Source: Solidesulfovibrio fructosivorans JJ]
GTDB taxonomy: Bacteria > Desulfobacterota > Desulfovibrionia > Desulfovibrionales > Desulfovibrionaceae
DNA: 64,000 nt
Assembly: GCF_000179555.1 (NCBI RefSeq)
Contig: NZ_AECZ01000003.1
Coordinates: 1 to 64,000, forward strand
Reading direction: 5' to 3'
Shown: one piece after another, positions 9,428 to 19,772 of the stretch
Position numbering within the stretch: the first letter of the stretch is position 1
Layout: each line of letters opens with the position of its first letter
Translations under genes and position numbers: made by a program
Notes under the pieces: generated by a model
Seen by the model: only the letters and a program-made list of their open reading frames with translations
What the model was told of the DNA's origin: nothing
Database searches by the model: none

Positions 9428-9483
9428 TAGGTTATGCCAAATAAATACTTTCACTGGCGTACGGAAGGCCAGGCGGGCGGGAC

Positions 9484-9513
9484 AAAAAAAGCCGGAGCCC
9501 GAAGGCTCCGGCC
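9484..9513 (-). terminator. Rho-independent terminator of lon
   Basis: Read on the - strand this is GCCGGAGCC, loop TTCG, GGCTCCGGC, then a run of seven T: a textbook intrinsic terminator with a stable UUCG-type tetraloop. It lies 26 bases beyond the lon stop codon. It differs in design from the GC-clamped palindrome family found at other gene ends. Confidence 0.9.
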
Positions 9514-9538
9514 GTATTCGGTCGTTTGGCGGCAAGCG

Positions 9539-11998
<2,460 letters not shown>

Positions 11999-12136
11999 GA
12001 TGTGCCTTGCTCCTATGTGATCTTCCGGCGCGGAGGCCGCCGGAAGGGGTGACGCTTGGGGGAAAAGCCGGCCGGCGCGGGGGCGTTCGGTCGCCGCGCC
12101 AACCATGCGTTTCGGGAAAAAACGTGTCGCGCCGGC

Positions 12137-12412
12137 CTAGCCTCGGATCTCGAAGCCGTCGTAGGCCTTGTCGTAGTCGATCATCTCGGCCGCGACCGAC
12201 TCCACCCGGGACAGGGGCGAGCCGCCGGGCAGGCGTTCCTTGAAGGCGGCAAGCGCGGGCGCTTCGCCCTGGGCCAAAAGCTCCACCTGGCCGTCGCGCA
12301 GGTTGCGCACCCAGCCGGAGAGCCCGAGGCTCTTGGCCTGGTCGAACACCCAGGCCCGAAAATACACGCCCTGAACCTTGCCGGACACGGTGGCATGCAG
12401 ACTTGGCGTCAT
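12137..12412 (-). CDS. acyP: Acylphosphatase
   Basis: A 91-residue enzyme that hydrolyses acyl phosphates such as carbamoyl or acetyl phosphate. The family signature GKVQGVYFRAW contains the phosphate-binding Arg19, and GWVRNLRDG supplies the catalytic Asn37. Length is typical (about 90). The ATG at 12412 has a strong AAGGAGG site 6 bases upstream. It is the third gene of a - strand run holA-radC-acyP-lon, with 17 bases to radC and 138 bases to lon. Confidence 0.94.
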   Translation of the reverse strand: MTPSLHATVSGKVQGVYFRAWVFDQAKSLGLSGWVRNLRDGQVELLAQGEAPALAAFKERLPGGSPLSRVESVAAEMIDYDKAYDGFEIRG

Positions 12413-12429
12413 GATTTCCTCCTTGGCCG

Positions 12430-13116
12430 TCAGATCATGCCTTCGGCCTGGAAACTGAAAAACCGGTTCTCCGTCACCACCAGATGGTCGAGCAGCCGCA
12501 GGTCGATTTCCCGTGCCGCGCTTTTTATGCGCCGGGTAAACTCCACATCCTCGGTCGAAGGCCTGGGATCGCCGCTTGGATGGTTGTGCACGAGGATCAT
12601 GCCGCTGGCCTTGTGGCGCAGGGCCACGCCGAGGACTTCGCGGGGGTAGACCGCCGCCTGGTCCACAGTGCCCTTGCTCACCTGCTCCCAGCCGATCAGC
12701 CGGTTTTTGGTGTCCACAAGCGCCATCCAGAACTCCTCGCGTTCTTTGGCTCCGATCCGGGCCCGGGCCATGTCGGCCACGATATCGGGCGCGTTGAGCA
12801 CTATTCTGTCGCGCGCCGGCTGTTCGTGAAACCGGGCCCAGGCCTCGCGCCACAAGGTGACGAATTCTTCGGCCCCGGGCCCGAACCCCGGCACGTCGCG
12901 CAATTCCTCCATCCGGGCCAAAAGCGTGCCGCGCAGGCTGCCGAAGCGGGAAAGCAGTTCCTTGGCCAGCGGTTTGTTGTCGCGGCGCACGTTGACGTAG
13001 CCAAGGACGAGCTCCAGCACCTCATAGTCCGCCAGGGCCCGCGGATCGCTCATGAGGCGGTCCTTGAGGCGCCGACGGTGACCCAGATAGTGCGGCGTTT
13101 CCTTCTTAGTAAGCAT
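12430..13116 (-). CDS. radC: RadC-like JAB/MPN (JAMM) domain protein
   Basis: A 228-residue protein of the RadC family, once linked to DNA repair but of unproven function. Its C-terminal JAMM metalloprotease-like domain shows LVHNHPSGDPRPSTED (H-x-H-P-S-G-x8-D zinc motif), and the N-terminus has helix-hairpin-helix character (VPGFGPGAEEF). The ATG at 13116 (MLTKKETPHYL) is chosen over a TTG 18 bases upstream. It lies 87 bases after holA and 17 bases before acyP, so is probably in the same transcript. The symbol follows the family name and does not imply a role in recombination. Confidence 0.88.
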   Translation of the reverse strand: MLTKKETPHYLGHRRRLKDRLMSDPRALADYEVLELVLGYVNVRRDNKPLAKELLSRFGSLRGTLLARMEELRDVPGFGPGAEEFVTLWREAWARFHEQPARDRIVLNAPDIVADMARARIGAKEREEFWMALVDTKNRLIGWEQVSKGTVDQAAVYPREVLGVALRHKASGMILVHNHPSGDPRPSTEDVEFTRRIKSAAREIDLRLLDHLVVTENRFFSFQAEGMI

Positions 13117-13203
13117 AGTGTGCGGCCTGGGCAAGGCGTTTTGACGATTTGGGGGGACGTTTCACGGCACGGACGGCGGGAAAGGCGGGGCGAAGACGGC
13201 CGG

Positions 13204-14196
13204 TCATGACGAAAGCGGACGTGTTTGCCTGGCATTGCCGCCAAAAAGGCGGAAAAGTTCGGCCGTGAGGTATTCCATGGCCTGGTCCGGCCGTCTGGCC
13301 CCGGATTTGATGCCGGATTCGGCGGCAAAGGCCGCCTCGAAAATGCGGGTCAGGCCGGCCGCGCCCAGCCGCCGGGCCATGGCCTGCTTTTTTTGCATGA
13401 CAAAGGACGGCAGGCGCACGTCGCCGGCCTCGCCCGCCGCGATGCGCCACATGATCCTGGCCTCGTAGAGGAGCAGGCCCAGGAAGGGAAAGACCATGTC
13501 CTCGCCGGCAAGCTGCTTTTCCCCGATCTCGCGCCACACGGCGGCCGGGTCGCGGCCGCTTGCCAGGGCGTCGAGGAAGGCGAAGCCGTCCATGCCCTCG
13601 TGGCCGCCGACAAGGGCCGCGTCGTCCATGGTCAGGACCGAGCGGTCGCCGAGGGTGAGTTCCAGCTTGGCCAGCTCGTTGTCGGCCCGGGCGAGGTCCA
13701 GCGGCAGCGCGGCGGCGAGCGCCTCGGCCACCCCCGGCTCGAAGGCCAGTTTCCGGCCCCCGGCCCAGTCGGCGAGCAGCGGCCCCATGTCCCGGCGGGT
13801 GAGTCCCGGCGAGACGAAAAGCCAGCCCCGCTTTTCCGCCACCTTGAAATACGGCTGGGTCGCAAGCCCCTTGGGATACTTCGGCCCTTTGCGGTCAAAC
13901 GCCCCCTCCAGGCAGAAAAACGGCCAGACCGCGTCGTTGAAGCCGCGCAGCGCCGCGGCCAGCTTGGGCCAGAACTCCGCCGGACAGGCCTCGGCCCGGC
14001 GCAGGACCAAGGCCCGGCGGCCGGAAAAAAGGCTGGCCACGGTGAGCGCGCTCCAGAACGGATCGCCAAGCTCCTCGTCGCCCCAGAAGACGGCTTTGTC
14101 GAAGCCGGAGCCTTGTTCGGCCAGCAGGCGGTCGACGCGGTCGCGGATGATCTCCGGATCGGGACAGGCCAGGAAGGAAAAGCCGGGACGGTTCAT
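13204..14196 (-). CDS. holA: DNA polymerase III delta subunit (clamp loader) family protein
   Basis: A 330-residue protein resembling the delta subunit of the replicative clamp loader, which opens the sliding clamp during replication. The N-terminus (FSFLACPDPEIIRDRVDRLL) fits the fold that binds the clamp, with a degenerate AAA+ core lacking a Walker A. The C-terminal region resembles the delta collar domain (DNELAKLELTLGDRS, VFPFLGLLLYEARIMWRIA). The ATG at 14196 lacks a clear Shine-Dalgarno. It is the first gene of the - strand holA-radC-acyP-lon run and is divergent from the riboswitch-controlled transporter. The assignment rests on overall family resemblance rather than a diagnostic catalytic motif. 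Confidence 0.75.
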   Translation of the reverse strand: MNRPGFSFLACPDPEIIRDRVDRLLAEQGSGFDKAVFWGDEELGDPFWSALTVASLFSGRRALVLRRAEACPAEFWPKLAAALRGFNDAVWPFFCLEGAFDRKGPKYPKGLATQPYFKVAEKRGWLFVSPGLTRRDMGPLLADWAGGRKLAFEPGVAEALAAALPLDLARADNELAKLELTLGDRSVLTMDDAALVGGHEGMDGFAFLDALASGRDPAAVWREIGEKQLAGEDMVFPFLGLLLYEARIMWRIAAGEAGDVRLPSFVMQKKQAMARRLGAAGLTRIFEAAFAAESGIKSGARRPDQAMEYLTAELFRLFGGNARQTRPLSS

Positions 14197-14278
14197 GGGC
14201 GAAGAGTAGCCGAGGCCCGGCCGGGGGGCAACGGGCTTGGCCCCGGGAGGGGCCCGGGAAAAGGAACTTTCCGCCCCG

Positions 14279-14307
14279 TTGACGCGGACGGGCCGTGGCG
14301 TTACCAA
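14279..14307 (+). promoter_or_regulatory. Possible promoter upstream of the c-di-AMP riboswitch
   Basis: TTGACG (14279-14284) is followed after 17 bases by TACCAA (14302-14307). The -35 is good and the -10 weak. Its position would start transcripts right at the 5' end of the riboswitch, which is the reason for listing it. Confidence 0.35.
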
Positions 14308-14311
14308 GCCA

Positions 14312-14440
14312 GCCACGTCGAGTCCCGCCCCAAGGCGGGAGCGGGGGACCCATATTCCCGGGGCGCATCGCCGCAAGGCGTAGGGCAACCTCTTCGGCCC
14401 GAGCCCGTCAGCTAACCTCGTAGACGTCGAAGGGGGACCC
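14312..14440 (+). ncRNA. c-di-AMP riboswitch (ydaO/yuaA class)
   Basis: The leader upstream of the KimA-like transporter carries the conserved blocks of the ydaO/yuaA RNA: GCGGGGGACCCA (about 14341), GGGGCGCATC, GTAGGGCAACCTC with GGCCCGAG, and the hallmark CCGTCAGCTAACCTCGTAG (14405-14423). A closing P1 helix can form between ACGTC (14315-14319) and GACGT (14423-14427), and CCCGCC/GGCGGG forms an internal hairpin. This RNA class senses cyclic di-AMP and usually switches expression off when the ligand is abundant. The 230 bases after the aptamer form the expression platform; no classical T-run terminator was recognised there. The match is by memory of the consensus, not by a covariance search. 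Confidence 0.85.
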
Positions 14441-14671
14441 CCGCCACCACATTGCGCGCGTCGGGTTCCCGCAACCGGTCGTCCGGAGGGATGCCCATGC
14501 CGCCGCGCCAGTCCGCCCGCCAGGTCCGTTGGGCCTTGCCGCGCTCCCTTGCGCGTTCCGCTTTGCGCTTCCTTCCGGCCGTGGCGTCGGCGCTGGGAGC
14601 CTAGGTCCCCGATCCAGGGACCGTCCGCAGCGGTTTCCTTCCCTTTCCCTGCCATCGCGCAAGGATTTCCC
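14441..14671 (+). promoter_or_regulatory. Long leader between riboswitch and transporter start (expression platform)
   Basis: No credible gene lies here. The stretch contains short hairpins, including GGGGGACCCCC-type pairing directly after the aptamer (about 14431-14443) and GGTCCC...GGGACC (about 14604-14622), and ends in a pyrimidine-rich tract before the AAGGA ribosome binding site at 14660-14664. It probably holds the switching structure, but which pairing is alternative to the aptamer is not clear from inspection. Confidence 0.4.
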
Positions 14672-16705
14672 ATGTCCATGCAAAAACAGGCCTCGCTGGC
14701 CAGTCGCGTCCGTCGCGCCGTCATCGGCGATTCCATCAACCTGGCCGACCAGTCGATTTTCCACAAACTGTCGCTGATCGCCTTTTTCGCCTGGGTGGGG
14801 CTCGGCGCGGACGGATTGTCCTCGTCGTGCTACGGCCCGGCCGAGGCCTATCTGGCCCTTGGCAAGCACACCTTCCTGGCCGTGTTCGTGGCCCTTGGCA
14901 CGGCGCTGACCATCGGCGTCATAAGCGCCGCCTACTCCCAGATCATCGAGCTTTTTCCCACCGGGGGCGGCGGCTACATCGTGGCGAGCCGGCTCCTTTC
15001 CCCGTCGGTCGGCATGGTTTCGGGCTGCGCCCTTCTGATCGACTATGTGCTGACCATCACCTTGTCCGTCGCCAGCGGCGCGGACGCGGTCTTCAGCTTC
15101 CTGCCCGCCGCCTGGCTGCCCTACCGCCTGGAGGCGGCGGTCGTCGGCGTCGTCTTGCTGATTGTCTTGAACCTGCGCGGGGTCAAGGAATCGGTCATGG
15201 CCCTGGTGCCCATCTTCATGCTCTTCGTGGTCACCCACGCCGTGGCCCTCGGCTACGGCATCTTTTCCCACGCCGGGGCCATGCCGGCCGTGGCCGCGCG
15301 CGTCGCCCGGGACGTGGCCGTGGCCGACAGGGAACTGGGGCTTATGGGCATGTTTCTCCTGGTGCTCCACGCCTACAGCATGGGCGCGGGCACCTATACC
15401 GGCATCGAGGCCGTGTCCAACGGCCTGCCCATCCTGCGTGAGCCCCGGGAGCGGACCGGCAAGCGGACCATGCTCTACATGGCCCTGTCCCTGGCCCTGA
15501 CCGTGGTCGGCATCATCGTGTGCTATCTGCTCTTCGAGGTGCGGCCGGAAGAAGGCAAGACGCTCAACGCCGTGCTGTTCGGGGCCGTGACCGCCGGCTG
15601 GGGCCCGACGCTCGGCGGCGGCTTCGTGCTCGTGACCCTCGTCTCCGAGGCGCTGCTCCTGTTCGTCGCCGCCCAGGCCGGTTTTGTCGACGGACCGCGG
15701 GTGCTGTCCAACATGGCCATCGACCGCTGGCTGCCGGCCCGGTTCGCGCTGCTTTCCGACCGGCTCGTCACCCAGAACGGCATTTTGCTCATGGGCGCGG
15801 GCGCGCTTGTCCTCATGCTCGTCTCCCACGGCTCGGTGGACCTGCTCATCGTGCTCTACAGCATCAACGTCTTCATCACCTTCGTCCTGTCCCAGCTCGG
15901 CATGGTGCGCCACTGGTGGCGGGCGCGCGGCCAGCGCGCCCCCTGGAAAAAGGGGCTTTGCCTAAACGGCCTGGGGCTTTTGCTCACGGCCTTCATCCTG
16001 GTCATGGTCACCTGGGTGAAGTTTTTCGAGGGCGGCTGGGTGACGCTTCTCATCACGGGCCTGCTGGCCGCCGCCGCCTGGGGCATCCGCCGCCACTACA
16101 ACCGGGTGGGGGCCAAAATCCGCAAGCTCGACGTGCTGCGCGCCGTGGTGGACCCGGAAAACCCCTACACCCCGCCCATCCCGGACAATCCCGCCCCCGT
16201 GGCCGCGCCGGACCCGCGCGCCCCGACGGCCGTCATCTTCGTCAACGGCTTCAACGGGCTCGGCATCCACACCCTGCTCTCCGTGGTCCGGCTTTTCGGC
16301 AAGGACATCGCCAACTTCGTCTTCGTGCAGATCGGCGTGGTGGACGCGGCGGTGTTCAGGGGCGCGGAGGAGCTGGCGCGGCTCAAGGCCGGCATGGAGC
16401 GCGACCTGCAAACCTATGTCGGGCTCATGCGGGATCGGGGCTACCACGCCGAGGCCCATTGGGCCGTGGGCACGGACATCGTGCAGGAGATTCTCGATCT
16501 GGCCCCGCCGCTTCGCGAACGCTATCCCAAGGCCATCTTCTTCGGCGGCCAGATCGTCTTCGAAAAGGAGACCTTTCTCACCCGGCTGCTCCACAACTAC
16601 GTGGTCTTCACGCTCCAGCGCCAACTCTACCGGCTGGGGCTGCCGTTTATGATCATGCCCGTCATGCTCGACCGGCCCGACGGCGGACCGGTCATGGCCG
16701 CCTGA
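14672..16705 (+). CDS. KimA-like APC-superfamily potassium transporter
   Basis: A 677-residue polytopic membrane protein of the APC superfamily with about 12 membrane segments (residues 30-460). The N-terminal GLGADGLSSSCYGPAEAY and the gene's ydaO-type riboswitch match KimA (formerly YdaO) of Bacillus subtilis, a high-affinity proton/K+ symporter inhibited and repressed by c-di-AMP. The soluble C-terminal part (about 500-677) resembles the USP-like cytosolic domain of KimA (TAVIFVNGFNGLGIHTLL). The ATG at 14672 has AAGGA 7 bases upstream; a second ATG at 14678 is possible. Potassium rather than amino acid transport is inferred from the riboswitch and domain pairing. Confidence 0.82.
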   Translation: MSMQKQASLASRVRRAVIGDSINLADQSIFHKLSLIAFFAWVGLGADGLSSSCYGPAEAYLALGKHTFLAVFVALGTALTIGVISAAYSQIIELFPTGGGGYIVASRLLSPSVGMVSGCALLIDYVLTITLSVASGADAVFSFLPAAWLPYRLEAAVVGVVLLIVLNLRGVKESVMALVPIFMLFVVTHAVALGYGIFSHAGAMPAVAARVARDVAVADRELGLMGMFLLVLHAYSMGAGTYTGIEAVSNGLPILREPRERTGKRTMLYMALSLALTVVGIIVCYLLFEVRPEEGKTLNAVLFGAVTAGWGPTLGGGFVLVTLVSEALLLFVAAQAGFVDGPRVLSNMAIDRWLPARFALLSDRLVTQNGILLMGAGALVLMLVSHGSVDLLIVLYSINVFITFVLSQLGMVRHWWRARGQRAPWKKGLCLNGLGLLLTAFILVMVTWVKFFEGGWVTLLITGLLAAAAWGIRRHYNRVGAKIRKLDVLRAVVDPENPYTPPIPDNPAPVAAPDPRAPTAVIFVNGFNGLGIHTLLSVVRLFGKDIANFVFVQIGVVDAAVFRGAEELARLKAGMERDLQTYVGLMRDRGYHAEAHWAVGTDIVQEILDLAPPLRERYPKAIFFGGQIVFEKETFLTRLLHNYVVFTLQRQLYRLGLPFMIMPVMLDRPDGGPVMAA

Positions 16706-16906
16706 AAAAAAACGCCGGGGATCGTCCGGCATGGCGGGGCGTTGGCGTTTCCCCCAGGGGGCTGGGGAAAACTTGCGCTTGCAATCGGGCCTGTGCGGAG
16801 TATGACGGATAACGATTTTCGGGGGTGTCAGGGGAGCCTTTGGCTCGGGTTGTTGGGGAGCGCCCGGGCTGTCGTTTCATCTCTACCTTACTGGTATTGC
16901 TATAAA
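16706..16906. other. Intergenic region before nrdG
   Basis: No gene is visible. Just after the transporter stop lies an A8 run followed by a GC hairpin (CGCCGG...CCGG...GGCG, 16711-16736). The last 40 bases become AT-rich and end in TATAAA (16901-16906) directly before the ATG of nrdG; this could be a -10 for a start further downstream or simply chance. No NrdR-type box was recognised. Confidence 0.3.
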
Positions 16907-17677
16907 ATGAAGGTTTCTCAAGCCTGGGGGCTCGTGCGCGGCATTGAGCCCATGTCCCTGTGTGATTGGCCGGGGCGCCTTAGCGCCGTGTTTTTTTTCG
17001 GCGGCTGCAACCTGCGCTGTCCGTACTGCCACAACGCCGGCCTCGCCTGGGGCGGCGCGGGCAAGACGCCGCTTGCCGCCGCCTCGGTGCGCCGCTTCGC
17101 CGCTTCCCACGCCAAATGGCTCGACGGCTTCGTCGTCACCGGCGGCGAACCGACCCTGGCGCCCGGTCTGGCCGATTTCGCCGCCGAGCTGGCCGCCTGC
17201 GGCCCGGCCGTCAAGATCGATTCCAACGGCATGCGGCCGGACGTTCTGGCCGAGGTGCTCGGCCGGCTGCCCGAGGCGCGCTTTTCCGTGGACGTCAAGG
17301 CGCCTTACGCCAAGTACGGGCTGGTCACGGGAGGGGCCGTGACCCCGGAAGAGGCGGCCGACCGCCTCGGCGAGGTCTTTTCCCTGGCGTTGCGGCATCC
17401 GGACCGCTTCGCCTTTCGCACCACCCGCGTTCCGGAACTGACAGAGGACGACGTCAGGGAAATTAGGGAGGCCCTGCCGTCGGGTTTCACACTCACCGTG
17501 CAAGCTTTTCGCAAGCCGAGCTTCAAAAGGGAGGAGGAGGGGCATGCCCAAGCAGATTCGAAAGCGCGACGGATGTCTGGAAACGTGGTCGACCCAACGC
17601 ATCGCCCAGGCGATTTTAAAGGCCCTCAAGGCCAGCGGCATCCAGGACCCGCTGCTGTCCACGCGGCTTGCCCATAA
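16907..17677 (+). CDS. nrdG: Anaerobic ribonucleotide reductase activating protein (radical SAM)
   Basis: A 256-residue radical SAM activase that installs the glycyl radical in NrdD. The 4Fe-4S/SAM motif C-x3-C-x2-C is at Cys34, Cys38 and Cys41 (GGCNLRCPYCHN), followed by the VVTGGEPTL glycine-rich motif. The N-terminal IEPMSLCDWPGRLSAVFF is typical of the anaerobic NrdG branch. The start is uncertain: the ATG at 16907 has no Shine-Dalgarno and a GTG at 16934 is an alternative. The 3' end overlaps nrdD by 134 bases, giving about 45 extra residues, an unusually long overlap with no early stop in this frame. Adjacent nrdD is the natural partner. Confidence 0.88.
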   Translation: MKVSQAWGLVRGIEPMSLCDWPGRLSAVFFFGGCNLRCPYCHNAGLAWGGAGKTPLAAASVRRFAASHAKWLDGFVVTGGEPTLAPGLADFAAELAACGPAVKIDSNGMRPDVLAEVLGRLPEARFSVDVKAPYAKYGLVTGGAVTPEEAADRLGEVFSLALRHPDRFAFRTTRVPELTEDDVREIREALPSGFTLTVQAFRKPSFKREEEGHAQADSKARRMSGNVVDPTHRPGDFKGPQGQRHPGPAAVHAACP

Positions 17678-19592
17678 GGTCGAGGCCAAGCTCGAGGGCG
17701 TCGACGTTCCCGAACAGGAGGCCGTGCAGGACGCGGTGGAACAGGTGCTCATGGAGTCGCGGCTTTTCGCCGTGGCCCGCCGCTACATCGTGTACCGCGA
17801 AAAGCGGCGCGAACTGCGCGAGCAAAAGGCCGCCTACCTTGACATCTCCGACGTCATCGACAACTACATTTCCAAGACCGACTGGCGGGTGGCGGAAAAC
17901 GCCAACATGACGCACTCCTTTCAAGGGCTCATGCTGCACCTCTCGGGCACGGTCCAGGCCCGCTACGCCCTCGGCAAGTATCCCCAGGAAGCGCGCGAGG
18001 CCCACGACCACGGCTATTTCCACATCCACGACCTGTCGTTCGGCCTGGCCGGCTACTGCGCCGGCTGGAGCCTTCGCGACCTGCTCCTCGAGGGCTTCAA
18101 CCTGCCCGGGCGCTCCTGCGCCGGTCCGGCCAGGCATTTCGACGCGGCCCTCGGCCAGATGGTCAATTTTCTGGGCACGCTGCAAAACGAGTGGGCCGGG
18201 GCCCAGGCCTTCAACAACGTAGACACCTACCTCGCCCCCTTTATCCGCGAGGACGGCCTTTCTTACCGCGAAGTGCGGCAAGCCATGCAGAAGTTCGTCT
18301 TCAACCTCAACACCACCTCGCGTTGGGGCGGGCAGAGCCCTTTTACCAACCTGACCTTCGATCTGGCCCCGCCCAAGCATCTGGCCAAGGAGGCGGTCAT
18401 CGTCGGCGGCGAGATGCGCGACGCCACCTACGGCGATTTCCGGCCGGAGATGGAGATGATCAACCGGGCCTTCCTGGAGGTCATGGCCGAGGGCGACTAC
18501 CACGGCCGGATTTTTTCGTTTCCCATCCCTACCTATAACATCACGGCCGATTTCCCCTGGGATTCCGACATCGGCACCCTGCTTTTGGAGCTGACCGCCA
18601 AGTACGGCGCGCCCTATTTCCAGAATTTCATCAACTCCGACCTCTCGCCCGAGGACGTGCGCTCCATGTGCTGCCGGTTGCAGATGGACCTGCGGGAGCT
18701 GCGCAACAAGGTGGGCGGGCTTTTCGGCGCCGGCGACCTGACCGGGTCCGTCGGCGTGGTGACGCTGAACCTGCCCAAGCTGGCGTTTCTGGCCCAGGGC
18801 GAGGAGGATTTCCTGGACCTTGTCGCCGAGTATGCCGAGCTGGCCAGGGACGCGCTGGAATTCAAGCGCAAGATGATCAGCGACAACCTGGAGCGGGGGC
18901 TTTTCCCCTGGACGCGGCGCTACCTCAAAAACGGCTTCAAGGGCCATTTCTCCACCATCGGACTGGTCGGCGGCCACGAGGCCTGCATGAACCTCCTCGG
19001 CAAGGGTATCGAGACGGACGCCGGGTTGCGGCTCATGACCCGGGTGCTGGGGCACCTGCGCCAGCTGACGTCGCGGTTCCAGGAGGAGACCGGGAACCTC
19101 TACAACCTGGAGGCCACCCCGGCCGAGGGCACGAGCTATCGCCTGGCCAAGATCGACAAGGCGCTTTATTGCGACATCAAGGCCTCGGGCAACGGCACGC
19201 CGTATTACACCAACTCCACCACGCTGCCCGTCGGGCTCTCGCGCGACGTCTTCTACGCCCTGGAGCACCAGAACAAGCTCCAGCCGCTCTATACCGGCGG
19301 CACGGTGTTCCACACCTACCTCGGCGAGGCCGTGGCCGACACCGAGGCGCTCAAGTCCTTTATCGTCAAGGCCTTCACCATGACGAAGATTCCGTACCTG
19401 TCGATCACGCCGACGTTCTCGGTGTGCAAGACCCACGGCTACATCAAGGGCGAGCATTTCGAGTGCCCGGAGTGCGGCGCGCCGTCGGAAGTGTTCACGC
19501 GCATCGTGGGCTACTACCGGCCGGTGTCCATGTGGAACAAGGGCAAGCAGGCGGAGTACGCCGAGCGGCTGACCTACGGGGAAGTCTGCTAG
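17544..19592 (+). CDS. nrdD: Anaerobic (class III) ribonucleoside-triphosphate reductase
   Basis: A 682-residue glycyl radical enzyme that makes dNTPs without oxygen. An N-terminal ATP-cone (about residues 3-90, KQIRKRDGCLETWSTQRIAQ) provides allosteric control. The 10-stranded barrel contains conserved FNLNTTSRWGGQSPFTN. The C-terminus has a four-Cys zinc site (VCKTHGYIKGEHFECPECG) and the glycyl radical region IVGYYRPVSMWNKGKQ, with the radical most likely on the Gly of VGYY. A GGAGGAGGGG ribosome binding site precedes the ATG inside the 3' end of nrdG. The reductant (formate or thioredoxin type) cannot be set with certainty. Confidence 0.96.
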   Translation: MPKQIRKRDGCLETWSTQRIAQAILKALKASGIQDPLLSTRLAHKVEAKLEGVDVPEQEAVQDAVEQVLMESRLFAVARRYIVYREKRRELREQKAAYLDISDVIDNYISKTDWRVAENANMTHSFQGLMLHLSGTVQARYALGKYPQEAREAHDHGYFHIHDLSFGLAGYCAGWSLRDLLLEGFNLPGRSCAGPARHFDAALGQMVNFLGTLQNEWAGAQAFNNVDTYLAPFIREDGLSYREVRQAMQKFVFNLNTTSRWGGQSPFTNLTFDLAPPKHLAKEAVIVGGEMRDATYGDFRPEMEMINRAFLEVMAEGDYHGRIFSFPIPTYNITADFPWDSDIGTLLLELTAKYGAPYFQNFINSDLSPEDVRSMCCRLQMDLRELRNKVGGLFGAGDLTGSVGVVTLNLPKLAFLAQGEEDFLDLVAEYAELARDALEFKRKMISDNLERGLFPWTRRYLKNGFKGHFSTIGLVGGHEACMNLLGKGIETDAGLRLMTRVLGHLRQLTSRFQEETGNLYNLEATPAEGTSYRLAKIDKALYCDIKASGNGTPYYTNSTTLPVGLSRDVFYALEHQNKLQPLYTGGTVFHTYLGEAVADTEALKSFIVKAFTMTKIPYLSITPTFSVCKTHGYIKGEHFECPECGAPSEVFTRIVGYYRPVSMWNKGKQAEYAERLTYGEVC

Positions 19593-19610
19593 TCGTTTTT
19601 CTTGTGACGT

Positions 19611-19643
19611 GGTCTTGGGCAGGGCTTGGCCCTGCCCGAGACC
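19611..19643. terminator. Hairpin after nrdD
   Basis: GGTCTTGGGCAGGGC and GCCCTGCCCGAGACC form a 15-base-pair stem with a TTG loop and one G-U pair. There is no T run, so it may be an mRNA-stabilising or factor-dependent end rather than a classical intrinsic terminator. It closes the nrdG-nrdD unit. Confidence 0.55.
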
Positions 19644-19772
19644 CGTCATGATCGGATGATCTTGATTGGTGTGCGCATCTGCTTCGCCGGGGCTTTTGGA
19701 ATTTGGCGGCCTTTATAGAAATCGTGCTGGAGCAAATGGTATAAAATTAGTTGGTGGACATCATTATACGCC

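Noticed and set aside
9410-9450. Possible sigma54 promoter upstream of the chemoreceptor (TGGCATAACC...)
   Set aside because: The -12 element does not read TTGCA at the right distance; the sigma70 reading at 9399-9427 is better.
14408-15913. Antisense open frame of 501 codons overlapping the riboswitch and transporter
   Set aside because: Overlaps two strongly supported features and is rich in His/Gly/Asp repeats typical of a shadow frame.
16860-16910. TATAAA before nrdG as a normal promoter -10
   Set aside because: It ends directly at the ATG, leaving no room for a leader unless the mRNA is leaderless or the start is further downstream; no good -35 matches.
19593-19772. Cobalamin riboswitch upstream of nrdJ or the glycosyltransferase
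   Set aside because: No B12-box-like sequence was seen, and the 56-base gap directly before nrdJ is too short.
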